A stretch of 64,000 bases of DNA from DTKD01 sp050948905. Lineage in GTDB: Bacteria > Armatimonadota > UBA5829. Below, one piece after another: positions 8,375 to 17,143 of this stretch. The notes under the pieces are model-generated. The model saw only the letters and a program-made list of their open reading frames with translations. It made no database searches and had not been told where the DNA came from. Numbering within the stretch: the stretch's first letter is position 1; each line of letters starts with the position of its first letter. The stretch spans positions 2,989,042 to 3,053,041 of the forward strand of contig JBMNES010000001.1 in NCBI GenBank assembly GCA_050948905.1, in the 5' to 3' direction. Made by a program: the position numbers and the translations under genes.

Positions 8375-8386
8375 TAGCTATTCCTC

Positions 8387-9217
8387 CTACTTGCTGCCTC
8401 GTCTGCGTACAATGTATCTATCTGACTGCTTGCGGCCGCGAGTCTTCGTGCCGTGAGCAGGTTTGCCCCATTTGGACATAGGCGTCTTGCGCCCGACAGG
8501 AGCTTTGCCCTCACCACCACCGTGTGGATGGTCTCTGGGGTTCATGACTACTCCGCGGACCCCTGGCCTGATCCCCTGCCAGCGACTTCTACCGGCCTTG
8601 CCTATGGAAATGTTCTCATGTTCGACATTGCCGATCTGACCAATGGTCGCCTTGCAACCGATTAGTATGCTTCTGACCTCACCAGAGGGCAGCCTCAACT
8701 GAGCATATCTGCCTTCTTTGGCCATCAACTGAGCACCGCTGCCGGCGCTGCGCACGATCTGCCCACCCTTGCCGAGCTTCATCTCGACATTGTGCACAAT
8801 TGTGCCCAAAGGTATGTTTTTCAGCGGCAGGCAGTTGCCCGGCTGGATATCAGCGGTCTCGTCCGAAATGATCGTGGCTCCGACCTTAAGCCCAATCGGC
8901 CATAGAATGTATCTCTTATCGCCGTCAGCATAGTGGATCAGAGCGATCCTGGCGCTGCGATTCGGGTCGTATTCGATTGCAGCGCACTTGCCCGGCACAC
9001 CAACTTTGTCGCGCTTGAAGTCAATAACTCTGTACTGCTTCTTGTGTCCGCCGCCCTGATGTCTAACGGTCAACCTGCCGGTATTATTCCGGCCGCCAGT
9101 CCGCTTAATCGGCTTAAGGAGCTTCTTTTCCGGCGTCGTCTTTGTAATTTCCTCGAAAGTCGAGGACGTATAGTAGCGCCTTGCCGGCGTTATCGGTTTA
9201 TACACTTTGATAGGCAT
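8387..9217 (-). CDS. rplB: 50S ribosomal protein L2
   Basis: L2 is needed for subunit association and peptidyl transferase activity. It has 276 residues. It shows KRTGGRNNTGRLTVRHQGGG and IDFKRDKVGVPGKCAAIEYD near the N-terminus. The essential C-terminal region is intact: GVVMNPRDHPHGGGEGKAPV, including the His of the HPHGGG motif, and TPMSKWGKPAHGTKTR. The ATG is at 9217, two bases after the rplW stop. Confidence 0.98.
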   Translation of the reverse strand: MPIKVYKPITPARRYYTSSTFEEITKTTPEKKLLKPIKRTGGRNNTGRLTVRHQGGGHKKQYRVIDFKRDKVGVPGKCAAIEYDPNRSARIALIHYADGDKRYILWPIGLKVGATIISDETADIQPGNCLPLKNIPLGTIVHNVEMKLGKGGQIVRSAGSGAQLMAKEGRYAQLRLPSGEVRSILIGCKATIGQIGNVEHENISIGKAGRSRWQGIRPGVRGVVMNPRDHPHGGGEGKAPVGRKTPMSKWGKPAHGTKTRGRKQSDRYIVRRRGSK

Positions 9218-9219
9218 AT

Positions 9220-9510
9220 TTATGCTCCCTCGAAGATGTCGATACGCTGCCCGGGCTTGAGGGTGACGTAGGCCTTCTTCCAGTCAGGTGTCTTACCCTC
9301 TGGAAATCGACCAACTCGCTTTGCCTTGCCCTTAACTCGCAGCGTATTTACCTTAGTCACATCGACAGAGAAAATCTTATGCACAGCCTCAGCGATTTCT
9401 ATCTTGTTAGCGTTAATATCAACCTCGAAGGCGTATTTGCCCATCGGAGCGATATTCATGCCTTTCTCCGTGATGAGAGGTCGTTTTACGATCGAATATG
9501 GATCCTTCAT
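9220..9510 (-). CDS. rplW: 50S ribosomal protein L23
   Basis: L23 sits at the exit tunnel and docks trigger factor and SRP. It has 96 residues. IVKRPLITEKGMNIAPMGKY, EIAEAVHKIFSVDVTKVNTL and a C-terminal KKAYVTLKPGQRIDIFEG identify it. The ATG at 9510 overlaps the rplD stop codon in an ATGA arrangement, indicating translational coupling. Confidence 0.97.
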   Translation of the reverse strand: MKDPYSIVKRPLITEKGMNIAPMGKYAFEVDINANKIEIAEAVHKIFSVDVTKVNTLRVKGKAKRVGRFPEGKTPDWKKAYVTLKPGQRIDIFEGA

Positions 9511-10133
9511 CCTACGAAGACCTCCTGCAATTTTTCAACAGCGCCGCGAGTCATAACGACTTTGTCCGCGTTAAGGATGTCGCGCACGCTAATCGCCGGC
9601 GATATTCTCAACTCGACACCCGGGATGTTTCTGGTGGATTTCCTGACCTCGTCAGTCAGAACATCCAACACCAGAAGCGTCTTACCATAAGCGCCAAGAC
9701 TATCAAGTATACCAACCATAGTCTTAGTGCTGATCTTGTCGAGTTTCAATTCTTCAATCACTATGATGTCACCGTCGACAAGCCTTGCAGACAGAGCCGA
9801 TTTGATGGCCCCTCTGCGCATCTTCTTAGGAAACGCCTTCGCGTATGAGCGCGGGTGCGGGCCAAATACAACACCGCCATGGGTCCAGTGCGGAGCCCTT
9901 GTAGAACCCTGTCTAGCCCGGCCGGTTCCCTTCTGCCGATACGGCTTCTTTCCGCCGCCGCTGACCTCATCTCGAGTCAGTGTATTAGCCGTGCCCTGGC
10001 GCTTGTTGGCCTGCTCGGTGACTACGGCCTGATGCATCAACGGGACATTTGCAGCGACTTCAAAGACATCGCTGCGAAGTTCGATCTCGCCGACAGACTC
10101 GCCAGACATATTGTGCAAGTTGATTTTAGGCAT
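9507..10133 (-). CDS. rplD: 50S ribosomal protein L4
   Basis: L4 binds 23S rRNA domain I and, in gamma-proteobacteria, represses the S10 operon; whether it does so here cannot be judged. It has 208 residues. The conserved loop RDEVSGGGKKPYRQKGTGRA, RAPHWTHGGVVFGPHPRSYA and the C-terminal NILNADKVV-type segment (here DILNADKVVMTRGAVEKLQE) are present. ATG at 10133, four bases after rplC. Confidence 0.97.
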   Translation of the reverse strand: MPKINLHNMSGESVGEIELRSDVFEVAANVPLMHQAVVTEQANKRQGTANTLTRDEVSGGGKKPYRQKGTGRARQGSTRAPHWTHGGVVFGPHPRSYAKAFPKKMRRGAIKSALSARLVDGDIIVIEELKLDKISTKTMVGILDSLGAYGKTLLVLDVLTDEVRKSTRNIPGVELRISPAISVRDILNADKVVMTRGAVEKLQEVFVG

Positions 10134-10137
10134 TATT

Positions 10138-10767
10138 CTATCCTCCCACCATTTGTCTGGCTATAAGCAGCAGTCCACCATTCGCGCCCGGAACTGCTCC
10201 TTTTATAAGCAGCACGTTTCTAAACGGATCCACCCGATGCACAGTCAAACCTCTCTGGGTGACCTGCTCATTTCCCATCCGGCCTGGTCTTCGAGAACCT
10301 TTGAAGGTTCTTGCAGCATCCGTAGCTCCACCGGACTGTGGCTTGCGATGCACCATAGAACCGTGGGTCATATCCGCACCGTGGAAATGATAACGTTTAA
10401 CCGTACCTGCAAACCCCTTACCCTTAGATATTCCAGTAACCTTGACTATATCTCCGGGTTTGAAGATATCTGCCCTGAACTCCTGGCCGAGTTCAATTTC
10501 TTCGAGCTCATCAGCCGGCACTTCGCGAATATATCGCTTCAGAGCGGACTCTGATTTTTTGAACTGTCCTTTAACCGGCTTTGTGACTCTTTGCTCTTTG
10601 ACTTCTCCGAACGCTATCTGCACGCCCTCATAACCATCGTTTTCCTGAGTCTTGATCTGCGTAACCACGCACGGACCAGCCTCAACAACAGTCACCGGAA
10701 CAAGCACCCCGTTCTCGTCAAAGACCTGGGTCATCCCCAGTTTCTTTCCGAGTATTCCATTGATCAT
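10138..10767 (-). CDS. rplC: 50S ribosomal protein L3
   Basis: L3 is an early 50S assembly protein near the peptidyl transferase centre. The start at ATG 10767 gives MINGILGKKLGMTQVFDENG, the family N-terminus; a longer reading to 10812 is rejected because its extra residues are not L3-like. The methylation-loop region KGFAGTVKRYHFHGADMTHG and the SRRPGRMGNEQVTQRGL segment are typical. Length 209. A 125-base gap to rpsJ contains a GGACGC/GCGTCT hairpin. Confidence 0.97.
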   Translation of the reverse strand: MINGILGKKLGMTQVFDENGVLVPVTVVEAGPCVVTQIKTQENDGYEGVQIAFGEVKEQRVTKPVKGQFKKSESALKRYIREVPADELEEIELGQEFRADIFKPGDIVKVTGISKGKGFAGTVKRYHFHGADMTHGSMVHRKPQSGGATDAARTFKGSRRPGRMGNEQVTQRGLTVHRVDPFRNVLLIKGAVPGANGGLLLIARQMVGG

Positions 10768-10892
10768 TTGAGATCCCCTAATCTGCGCCATTCGTTGATC
10801 GAACGGCGTCATCGTCGCTCACGCTGTATCCAATCCAGACGCCATAATAGCGTCCGAACCAGACAAAGCCACCTGGCTAACAGCGGCGGAGC

Positions 10893-11201
10893 CTAAAGTT
10901 TAATCTCGATATCCACTCCACTAGGCAGATCAAGACGCATAAGCGCATCAATCGTTTTAGGCCCAGGGTTTAGAATATCAATCAGCCGTTTGTGCGTCCG
11001 AGTTTCAAAGTGCTCCATCGACTCTTTATCAATGGTCGGGCCGCGGTTGACGCAATAGATGTCCTTTTCCGTCGGCAACAGCACCGGACCCGAAATCCTG
11101 GCGCCTGTCCGACGCACAGTCTCCACGATCCGCTCGGCACTCTGATCCAGAATCCTGTGATCGAACGCCTTCAGCCTGATTCTTACCTTGTCTTTACGCA
11201 T
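10893..11201 (-). CDS. rpsJ: 30S ribosomal protein S10
   Basis: S10 is a 30S head protein and also the transcription elongation factor NusE. It has 102 residues, the standard length. KVRIRLKAFDHRILDQSAER, GARISGPVLLPTEKDIYCVN and HFETRTHKRLIDILNPGPKT (quoted separately) are conserved. ATG at 11201. It directly follows tuf, giving the fused str-S10 arrangement common in Gram-positive-type and related bacteria. Confidence 0.98.
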   Translation of the reverse strand: MRKDKVRIRLKAFDHRILDQSAERIVETVRRTGARISGPVLLPTEKDIYCVNRGPTIDKESMEHFETRTHKRLIDILNPGPKTIDALMRLDLPSGVDIEIKL

Positions 11202-11273
11202 AACTATTGATTCTCCGGTTCTCGGTGGCCGAGAGGGCGCAACTAACGCCCTCCCAGCCCATCCAAGTGAATC

Positions 11274-12476
11274 CTATTCCATAACCTCGGAAACGACTCC
11301 GGCACCCACGGTGTGGCCGCCCTCGCGAATCGCGAAGTTCAGACCCTGCTCCATAGCGATCGGAACTATCAACTCTGCAGAGATAGTCACGTTGTCGCCA
11401 GGCATCACCATCTCCATACCCTCAGGCAACTCCAGAGAGCCGGTCACGTCGGTGGTGCGGAAGTAGAACTGAGGTCGATAACCCTTGAAGAAAGGTGTAT
11501 GACGACCGCCCTCTTCCTTGGTCAATACATAAATCTCAGCCTTGAACTTGGTATGAGGCTTAACAGAACCCGGCTTGGCAATAACCTGACCGCGCTCGAT
11601 GTCCTTGCGATCAACACCCCTCAAAAGAAGACCAACGTTGTCGCCAGCCTGGCACTCGTCCATCATCTTGCGAAACATCTCAATACCAGTAGCAACCGTC
11701 TTGCGGGTCTCGCGAATACCAACGATCTCAACCTCAGAACCAAGCTTCAGATTCCCTCGCTCGCAGCGACCAGTAGCAACAGTGCCGCGGCCTGTGATCG
11801 TGAAAACGTCCTCGACAGGCATCAGGAACGGCTTGTCAACGTCGCGAGCAGGGGTCGGAATATAGCTGTCAATCGCTTCCACCAAATCCCAGATCGGCTT
11901 GACAGCAGCGTCATCGGCCTTGCCACCATCCAGCGCCTCAAGAGCCTTCAGAGAAGAACCCGTGATTACCGGCAGATCGTCGCCTGGAAAACCATACTTC
12001 GACAGCAGCTCACGCACCTCAAGCTCGACAAGCTCCAAAAGCTCAGGATCGTCGACCATATCAGCCTTGTTCAAGAAAACAACAATATAAGGAACGTTGA
12101 CCTGGCGAGCAAGAAGAATATGCTCCCGAGTCTGCGGCATAGGCCCGTCAGCGGCGCTTACTACCAGCACGGCTCCGTCCATCTGCGCAGCGCCCGTGAT
12201 CATGTTCTTGATATAGTCAGCGTGACCAGGGCAGTCCACGTGAGCATAGTGACGATTGTCAGTCTCATACTCAGCATGGAAAATGTTGATCGTAACGCCG
12301 CGCTCCCGCTCCTCAGGAGCTCGGTCGATCTGATCGTAAGGGGTATATTTCGCAAGTCCCTTAGACGCCAACGCCGCCGTAATGGCAGCAGTCAACGTAG
12401 TCTTGCCATGGTCTACATGACCAATCGTACCGATGTTTACGTGCGGCTTAGTCCTCTCAAAACGTTGCTTAGCCAT
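11274..12476 (-). CDS. tuf: Elongation factor Tu
   Basis: EF-Tu carries aminoacyl-tRNA to the ribosome. It has 400 residues. The G1 motif GHVDHGKT lies at residues 19-26, G3 is DCPGHADYIKNMITGAAQMD with the catalytic His, and G4 is NKAD. Domains II and III follow, ending HTVGAGVVSEVME. ATG at 12476 with a GGGAGGC site eight bases upstream. One copy is seen in the window; a second tuf elsewhere cannot be excluded. Confidence 0.98.
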   Translation of the reverse strand: MAKQRFERTKPHVNIGTIGHVDHGKTTLTAAITAALASKGLAKYTPYDQIDRAPEERERGVTINIFHAEYETDNRHYAHVDCPGHADYIKNMITGAAQMDGAVLVVSAADGPMPQTREHILLARQVNVPYIVVFLNKADMVDDPELLELVELEVRELLSKYGFPGDDLPVITGSSLKALEALDGGKADDAAVKPIWDLVEAIDSYIPTPARDVDKPFLMPVEDVFTITGRGTVATGRCERGNLKLGSEVEIVGIRETRKTVATGIEMFRKMMDECQAGDNVGLLLRGVDRKDIERGQVIAKPGSVKPHTKFKAEIYVLTKEEGGRHTPFFKGYRPQFYFRTTDVTGSLELPEGMEMVMPGDNVTISAELIVPIAMEQGLNFAIREGGHTVGAGVVSEVME

Positions 12477-12522
12477 CTTTGTTGCCTCCCGAACAAATGT
12501 CGAATGTGATAGATATTTTTTA

Positions 12523-14619
12523 TTAACTCTTAGTTAAGTGCTTGCCAGTCATCTTCAGCACGAGCTGATCTGCCAACTGGTCAGGGACCCTGTCATAATG
12601 AGAAGGTTCCATCGAATAGGAGCCCCTACCCTGTGTCGTCGACCTCAAAGCAGTGGCGTATCCAAACATCTCCGAAAGCGGGACCTTGGCCAAAATCTCC
12701 TGAGTGCCACCCGGAGCGATTTCCATATGTTCTATGCTGCCGCGGCGCCCGTTAATATCAGATATGACATCCCCGATATAATCGTCCGGAACCATAACTT
12801 CGACGCTCATAATCGGTTCCTTGAGAGTCGGCCGCCCTTTTTCCGCGGCCTGCCGGGCTGCGATATTGCCCGCCATCTTAAACGCTGCTTCAGACGAGTC
12901 CACATCGTGGAACGATCCTCCAAGCAGCACAACCTTTACATCAACAATAGGGAATCCTGCAAGTACACCTGAGTCCAGAGCTTCCTCTACACCAGCCTTA
13001 ATCGCTGGAATATACTCCTTGGGAATCTCCCCGCCGACCACTCTGCTGACAAAATCAAACCCTGTTCCGGGCTCAGTTGGCTCCATCTCTATCTTGACAT
13101 GGCCATACTGCCCGTGTCCTCCGGTCTGCTTGACGTAGCGGCCTTCTGCAGCGGCCGGAATCGTAATAGCCTCTTTGTAGGCCACCTGTGGCTTACCGTG
13201 ATTGGCCTCGACCTTAAACTCCCTGAACAGCCTGTCCAGAATAATCTCCAGATGAAGCTCACCCATTCCAGAAATGATCGTCTGCCCGGTCTCTTCATCG
13301 GTATGGGTCTTGAAAGTGGGGTCTTCGGCAGCCAGTTTGCCAAGCGCTATACCCATTTTATCCTGATCGGCCTTGGTCTTAGGTTCAATCGCCACAGCAA
13401 TGACAGGTTCAGGGAACTGGATATTCTCCAGCAGGATTTTCTCGTTTTCCGGGCACAGGGTATCTCCTGTGGTGGTGTTGTCGAGCCCCACCGCCGCCGC
13501 GATATCCCCAGCGTAGACCTCAGCGACCTCTTCCCGGCTGTTTGCGTGCATCCTGAGAATGCGGTTCATCCTCTCTCGTTTGCCTTTATTGGCGTTGAAG
13601 ATGGTCCCGCCACGTGCCAGAGTCCCACTATAAACCCTAAAGAAGGTTAGTTTGCCGACATAAGGGTCGGTCATAATTTTGAAAGCCAAAGCGCAAAACG
13701 GCTCGTTATCTGATGCATCCCGGGTGACCATACGATCATCTTTTACCCGAATGGCTTCGACAGGCTTAACGTCCAACGGGCTGGGCATATAGTCCACAAC
13801 CGCATCAATAAGAAGCTGAACACCTTTGTTCTTAAACGCGGAGCCACACAGCACTGGAACGAGCTTGCTCTCGACCACGCCCTTGCGAATACCCGCTTTG
13901 ATTTCCTCAGGCGTGATCTTTCGACCCTCGATATACTTCTCCATCAGATGCTCGTCAACATCAGCGACCCGAACGATCAGATCGTCTCTCGCCTCCAGCG
14001 CCGCCATACGGAGATCTTCAGGCACGTCGCTTTCTTCCATCTGTTGACCAAAATCGCCCGTGAACCTGATGGCCTTCATCCTGACGATATCAATGACTCC
14101 GACGTGGTTCGCCTCTGAACCCAACGGGATTTGTATCGGTACAGCGTTCGCGCCAAGTTTGCCCCGCATTTGGGTCACTACGTTGTCGAAATCCGCTCCG
14201 ACTCGATCCATCTTGTTGACGAACGCAATGCGAGGGACTTTGTATCTATTGGCTTGTCGCCAAACGGTTTCGGACTGAGGTTGGACGGCTCCCACCGCGC
14301 AGAAGACCGCGACTACGCCATCCAGAACGCGCATACTTCGCTCCACCTCAACGGTGAAGTCGACATGGCCGGGGGTATCTATAATGTTGATTCGGCAGTC
14401 GCTCCACAGAGCTGTTGTAGCTGCAGAGCTAACTGTAATGCCACGCTCCTGCTCCTGCTCCATCCAGTCCATAGTGGCGGAGCCTTCGTGCGTCTCGCCC
14501 ATATGGTGAATCCGCCCGGAGTAGTAGAGAATTCTCTCCGTGACCGTAGTCTTGCCTGCGTCGATATGCGCGGCAATACCAATATTCCGTATTTTTTCCA
14601 ACGGATAGTCGCGTGACAT
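12523..14619 (-). CDS. fusA: Elongation factor G
   Basis: Canonical translocase GTPase of 698 residues. The start is put at ATG 14619 (MSRDYPLEKIRNIGIAAHID); a longer reading to 14718 adds 33 residues unlike EF-G. G1 is AHIDAGKTT, G3 is DTPGHVDFTVEVERSMRVLD with the catalytic His, and G4 is NKMDRVGAD. Domain IV contains QTGGHGQYGHVKIEMEPTEP. It is in the normal str position between rpsG and tuf, in contrast to the divergent paralogue at 2247-4307. Confidence 0.98.
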   Translation of the reverse strand: MSRDYPLEKIRNIGIAAHIDAGKTTVTERILYYSGRIHHMGETHEGSATMDWMEQEQERGITVSSAATTALWSDCRINIIDTPGHVDFTVEVERSMRVLDGVVAVFCAVGAVQPQSETVWRQANRYKVPRIAFVNKMDRVGADFDNVVTQMRGKLGANAVPIQIPLGSEANHVGVIDIVRMKAIRFTGDFGQQMEESDVPEDLRMAALEARDDLIVRVADVDEHLMEKYIEGRKITPEEIKAGIRKGVVESKLVPVLCGSAFKNKGVQLLIDAVVDYMPSPLDVKPVEAIRVKDDRMVTRDASDNEPFCALAFKIMTDPYVGKLTFFRVYSGTLARGGTIFNANKGKRERMNRILRMHANSREEVAEVYAGDIAAAVGLDNTTTGDTLCPENEKILLENIQFPEPVIAVAIEPKTKADQDKMGIALGKLAAEDPTFKTHTDEETGQTIISGMGELHLEIILDRLFREFKVEANHGKPQVAYKEAITIPAAAEGRYVKQTGGHGQYGHVKIEMEPTEPGTGFDFVSRVVGGEIPKEYIPAIKAGVEEALDSGVLAGFPIVDVKVVLLGGSFHDVDSSEAAFKMAGNIAARQAAEKGRPTLKEPIMSVEVMVPDDYIGDVISDINGRRGSIEHMEIAPGGTQEILAKVPLSEMFGYATALRSTTQGRGSYSMEPSHYDRVPDQLADQLVLKMTGKHLTKS

Positions 14620-14778
14620 TCGTAAAACCTTGTTCAACTGCGAGGGAAAGCAGAAACCGAGCACGATCTGCGGGCTGCGAGCGTTGCTTCGCTTAAGCTG
14701 GGCAGGCTCCGTCCCCATTGCTAGATCATCTTCTCGTCTTCTATCTTCCGCCCCCTTCCATTTAATATATATTCAAAC

Positions 14779-14806
14779 GTCATCGCGCGACTGCGCGCGC
14801 AATGAC
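14779..14806 (-). repeat. Dispersed palindromic element in the rpsG-fusA gap
   Basis: An imperfect palindrome with GTCAT/ATGAC ends around a CG-rich centre. Its minus-strand form shares 21 identical bases with 27785-27805, so it is a dispersed element and not only a local hairpin. No T-tract follows, so it is not a typical terminator. Confidence 0.6.
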
Positions 14807-14820
14807 AGTATATAAGCAAT

Positions 14821-15291
14821 CTACCAGCGATAGTGCGCAAACGCCTTGTTTGCTTCGGCCATCTTATAGCCGTCTTCGCGTTTCTTAACCGACGCACCGG
14901 TGTTGTTGGCTGCGTCCAGAAGTTCTCCAGCCAGCCTCTCCTTCATGGTATGTCCGGAGCGCTTTCTGGAATTAGTGACGATCCATCGCATAGCCAAAGA
15001 AGTTCTTCTCTCAGGTCGGACTTCTACCGGAACCTGATATGTTGCTCCACCAACGCGCCTGGGTCTTACTTCGACCGCCGGCATCACGTTCTTCAGAGCC
15101 TCCTCAAAGACTTCCAAGCCACTGCGGTTGGTCTTCTCTTCCAATATCTCCAATGCACCGTATACGATCTTTTCAGCGATGCCCTTTTTGCCATCGGTGA
15201 GAACCCGATTAATTAATCTCTGCAGCATCCTGTTTCCGTAGACCGGATCCGGATATATCTCTCGTTTTTTTGCAGGCCCTTTTCTAGGCAT
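14821..15291 (-). CDS. rpsG: 30S ribosomal protein S7
   Basis: S7 nucleates the 30S head and contacts the E site. It has 156 residues. MPRKGPAKKREIYPDPVYGN, EVRPRRVGGATYQVPVEVRP and a C-terminal ANKAFAHYRW are diagnostic. ATG at 15291. It lies 78 bases after rpsL. The 200-base gap to fusA holds a dispersed palindrome. Confidence 0.98.
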   Translation of the reverse strand: MPRKGPAKKREIYPDPVYGNRMLQRLINRVLTDGKKGIAEKIVYGALEILEEKTNRSGLEVFEEALKNVMPAVEVRPRRVGGATYQVPVEVRPERRTSLAMRWIVTNSRKRSGHTMKERLAGELLDAANNTGASVKKREDGYKMAEANKAFAHYRW

Positions 15292-15369
15292 ATATTCCTC
15301 CGAACAAAATAGCAGCTTCCGGTCGCAAGCGTCCCGCCAATGAGCGATACCTCGACCAGCCGGTTACAT

Positions 15370-15741
15370 TTACTTGGGCCGCTTGGCTCCATATTTAGAT
15401 CTGCCCTGCTTGCGGTTGGAAGTCCCAGCCGAGTCCAACGCTCCACGAATGACGTGATAGCGCACTCCCGGAAGGTCTCTAACCCTGCCGCCTCTGATAA
15501 GAACAACCGAGTGCTCCTGCAGATTGTGGCCGATGCCGGGGATATACGTCGTCACTTCCATGCCGTTGGTAAGCCTGACCCTGGCCACTTTACGCAGCGC
15601 TGAGTTCGGTTTCTTCGGCGTTTCCGTTCGCACGATGAGACACACGCCCCTCTTCTGCGGATTGCTCCTCAGAGCAGGAGACGCGGTTCGCTTCTTGATC
15701 TTCTGGCGACCTTTTCTTACAAGTTGATTTATCGTCGGCAA
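15370..15741 (-). CDS. rpsL: 30S ribosomal protein S12
   Basis: S12 is part of the decoding centre. It has 123 residues. MPTINQLVRKGRQKIKKR, CLIVRTETPKKPNSALRKVA and RGGRVRDLPGVRYHVIRGAL are diagnostic. The streptomycin-region Lys residues in the PKKPNSALRK and GRVRDLPG motifs appear to be of the sensitive type, except for the usual natural variation. The start codon is TTG at 15741, eight bases after GGGAG. It is the first gene of the str operon, about 210 bases downstream of a consensus promoter. Confidence 0.97.
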   Translation of the reverse strand: MPTINQLVRKGRQKIKKRTASPALRSNPQKRGVCLIVRTETPKKPNSALRKVARVRLTNGMEVTTYIPGIGHNLQEHSVVLIRGGRVRDLPGVRYHVIRGALDSAGTSNRKQGRSKYGAKRPK

Positions 15742-15809
15742 GCTTATACTCCCAAATAATGTCCGGGTCGGAATATGTCGCCATACCCGTCCCTCGTATG
15801 GTTATCGCG

Positions 15810-15842
15810 CAAAAAAGCCCTTCTCGACACATTCGAAGGGCC
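15810..15842 (-). terminator. Terminator-like hairpin in the rpsL leader (possible attenuator)
   Basis: Read on the minus strand, GCCCTTC and GAAGGGC form a stem that is followed directly by TTTTTTG. The hairpin lies inside the leader, about 110 bases after the promoter and about 70 bases before rpsL. A second, upstream stem (TTGTCCCA with TGGGAACAA, 15868-15895) could act as a companion structure. The layout fits transcription attenuation of the str operon, but no switching has been shown. Confidence 0.6.
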
Positions 15843-15961
15843 ATTAGTCCACCTGCACTTCACTTCAATTGTTCCCACAATAGTATATGGGACAAGGTGT
15901 TCTAATCGCCTCCTCATACGTCGGCAGTAGTTGAGCCACGCTGTAGCGCTCAAACCTTTAG

Positions 15962-15991
15962 ATTATAACCAGTCCTATCCAGCCTTGTCAA
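15962..15991 (-). promoter_or_regulatory. Sigma-70-type promoter of the str operon
   Basis: On the minus strand a perfect TTGACA (15986-15991) is followed after 18 bases by a perfect TATAAT (15962-15967). Transcription would start near 15954 and give a leader of about 210 bases before rpsL. No other gene lies between, so this is the likely main promoter of the ribosomal-protein superoperon. Confidence 0.85.
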
Positions 15992-16107
15992 GACCGCAAT
16001 AAAAAATCTGCGATTTCGCTTCGGGCCGGAAAACCGATGCCGAACGTTAATATACCACACTGTGTCGGTGTATGCAACCATCTTCGTAAAAAATCTAGTT
16101 GCGAAAT

Positions 16108-16138
16108 AAGGCGGGTCGGTCTTGCTCCCGCCCGCCTT
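16108..16138 (-). terminator. Hairpin after the YjbH-like gene
   Basis: AAGGCGGG (16108-16115) pairs with CCCGCCTT (16131-16138), 52 bases after the stop codon at 16190. The following T-tract is weak (ATTTCG), so it may be an inefficient terminator or an RNA-stabilising hairpin. Confidence 0.5.
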
Positions 16139-16189
16139 ACTAAATCAGAATTATAAAAGATGCCACAATACACTGAGGCATCCGGCTAA

Positions 16190-16900
16190 TTAGAATGTGG
16201 AGACGTTGTAGCTTGCGCCAGCATAGAAGTCCTTGAAACCGATCAAACCGGCGTCGATCGACAGAGCCTCGACTGGAGTAAATCGGACCATTCCATTAGC
16301 AGTAGATCTGTTGCGAATGCCCTTGCGCAGATATTCAACGGCAACATTCAACTTCGGCGCCAAAGACATATCCAGACCCGCGAAAACGCCCTTGTAAATA
16401 CCGCTTCCAAAACCGATAGTGCCCTTAACAGGCTGAGATACCCGACCGCTGAAACCTTCCGCCATTGGGGAGATATTCTTACCTATTACTATGAACGCGC
16501 TCGGATCGTCGGAGACGTAGTCCAGTCTCTTGGAGATATCCAGAACGCCCACCGTCACGGACGGACGAGATTCGCTCTCAGCCAGCACTCTATATTTTGC
16601 GTTGATCAGAGCTTCAGTCTTGCCGGATTCCGGGTCAAGGCCAACTGCGCTCACCTCGAGATTAGGAAGAATACCAATGGCTCCACCGTAAGTGGTAACA
16701 TCCACGCCTTGAGTTTCGCCCTTCACCTTAAGGTCGAATATGCGGGCAAACGCAGGCTCGAACGCCTTATCCCCCACAATGACATCGTTCGGGGTCTCTA
16801 TGAGACCGCTCTGTCCGTAGATTGATGTGGCAGCGTATAGCGAGCCAGCGCCACAAAGCAGTATAGCCGTCGCTACGAGCATAACAGCAAACTTCTTCAT
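16190..16900 (-). CDS. YjbH/GfcD-like outer-membrane beta-barrel protein
   Basis: 236-residue exported protein. The N-terminus MKKFAVMLVATAILLCGAGS is a signal peptide, probably cut after SLYA. The mature N-terminus TSIYGQSGLIETPNDVIVGD resembles the start of YjbH-domain proteins, which are outer-membrane proteins often linked with polysaccharide export. The rest alternates hydrophobic residues as in a small beta-barrel (for example GFGSGIYKGVFAGLDMSLAP and FKDFYAGASYNVSTF, ending in Phe). ATG at 16900 with AAAGGAGCGG upstream. It stands alone between a leader region and rodZ. Its function here is unknown, and assignment rests on the N-terminal motif. Confidence 0.6.
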   Translation of the reverse strand: MKKFAVMLVATAILLCGAGSLYAATSIYGQSGLIETPNDVIVGDKAFEPAFARIFDLKVKGETQGVDVTTYGGAIGILPNLEVSAVGLDPESGKTEALINAKYRVLAESESRPSVTVGVLDISKRLDYVSDDPSAFIVIGKNISPMAEGFSGRVSQPVKGTIGFGSGIYKGVFAGLDMSLAPKLNVAVEYLRKGIRNRSTANGMVRFTPVEALSIDAGLIGFKDFYAGASYNVSTF

Positions 16901-17143
16901 AATATTTCCGCTCCTTTCAGAAAGTTACCAGCGGAACGTACATTCGAGTGTCCAGGTTACCTCGCCTGCTGTCTCACTGGTTGTCGGATTGTAAGCAAGC
17001 CAATCCATTCATCTCTTGAAGAGGTTATTATTGAGGAGCAGGCGACATTCCTTCCCAAATTGGGTCAATTATTCGGCGTGTCACAGCAACCTCAGCATTA
17101 ATGAGACGACGGAGGGCGCTGCCTGTTGCCTAAACGCGATTAG

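Noticed and set aside
11313..12509. Open frame of 398 codons antisense to tuf
   Set aside because: Mirror frame of a highly biased gene. No ribosome-binding site or recognisable protein.
15744..15953. 69-codon minus-strand frame in the rpsL leader
   Set aside because: It crosses the terminator hairpin, has no family resemblance, and its start lies at the predicted transcription start.
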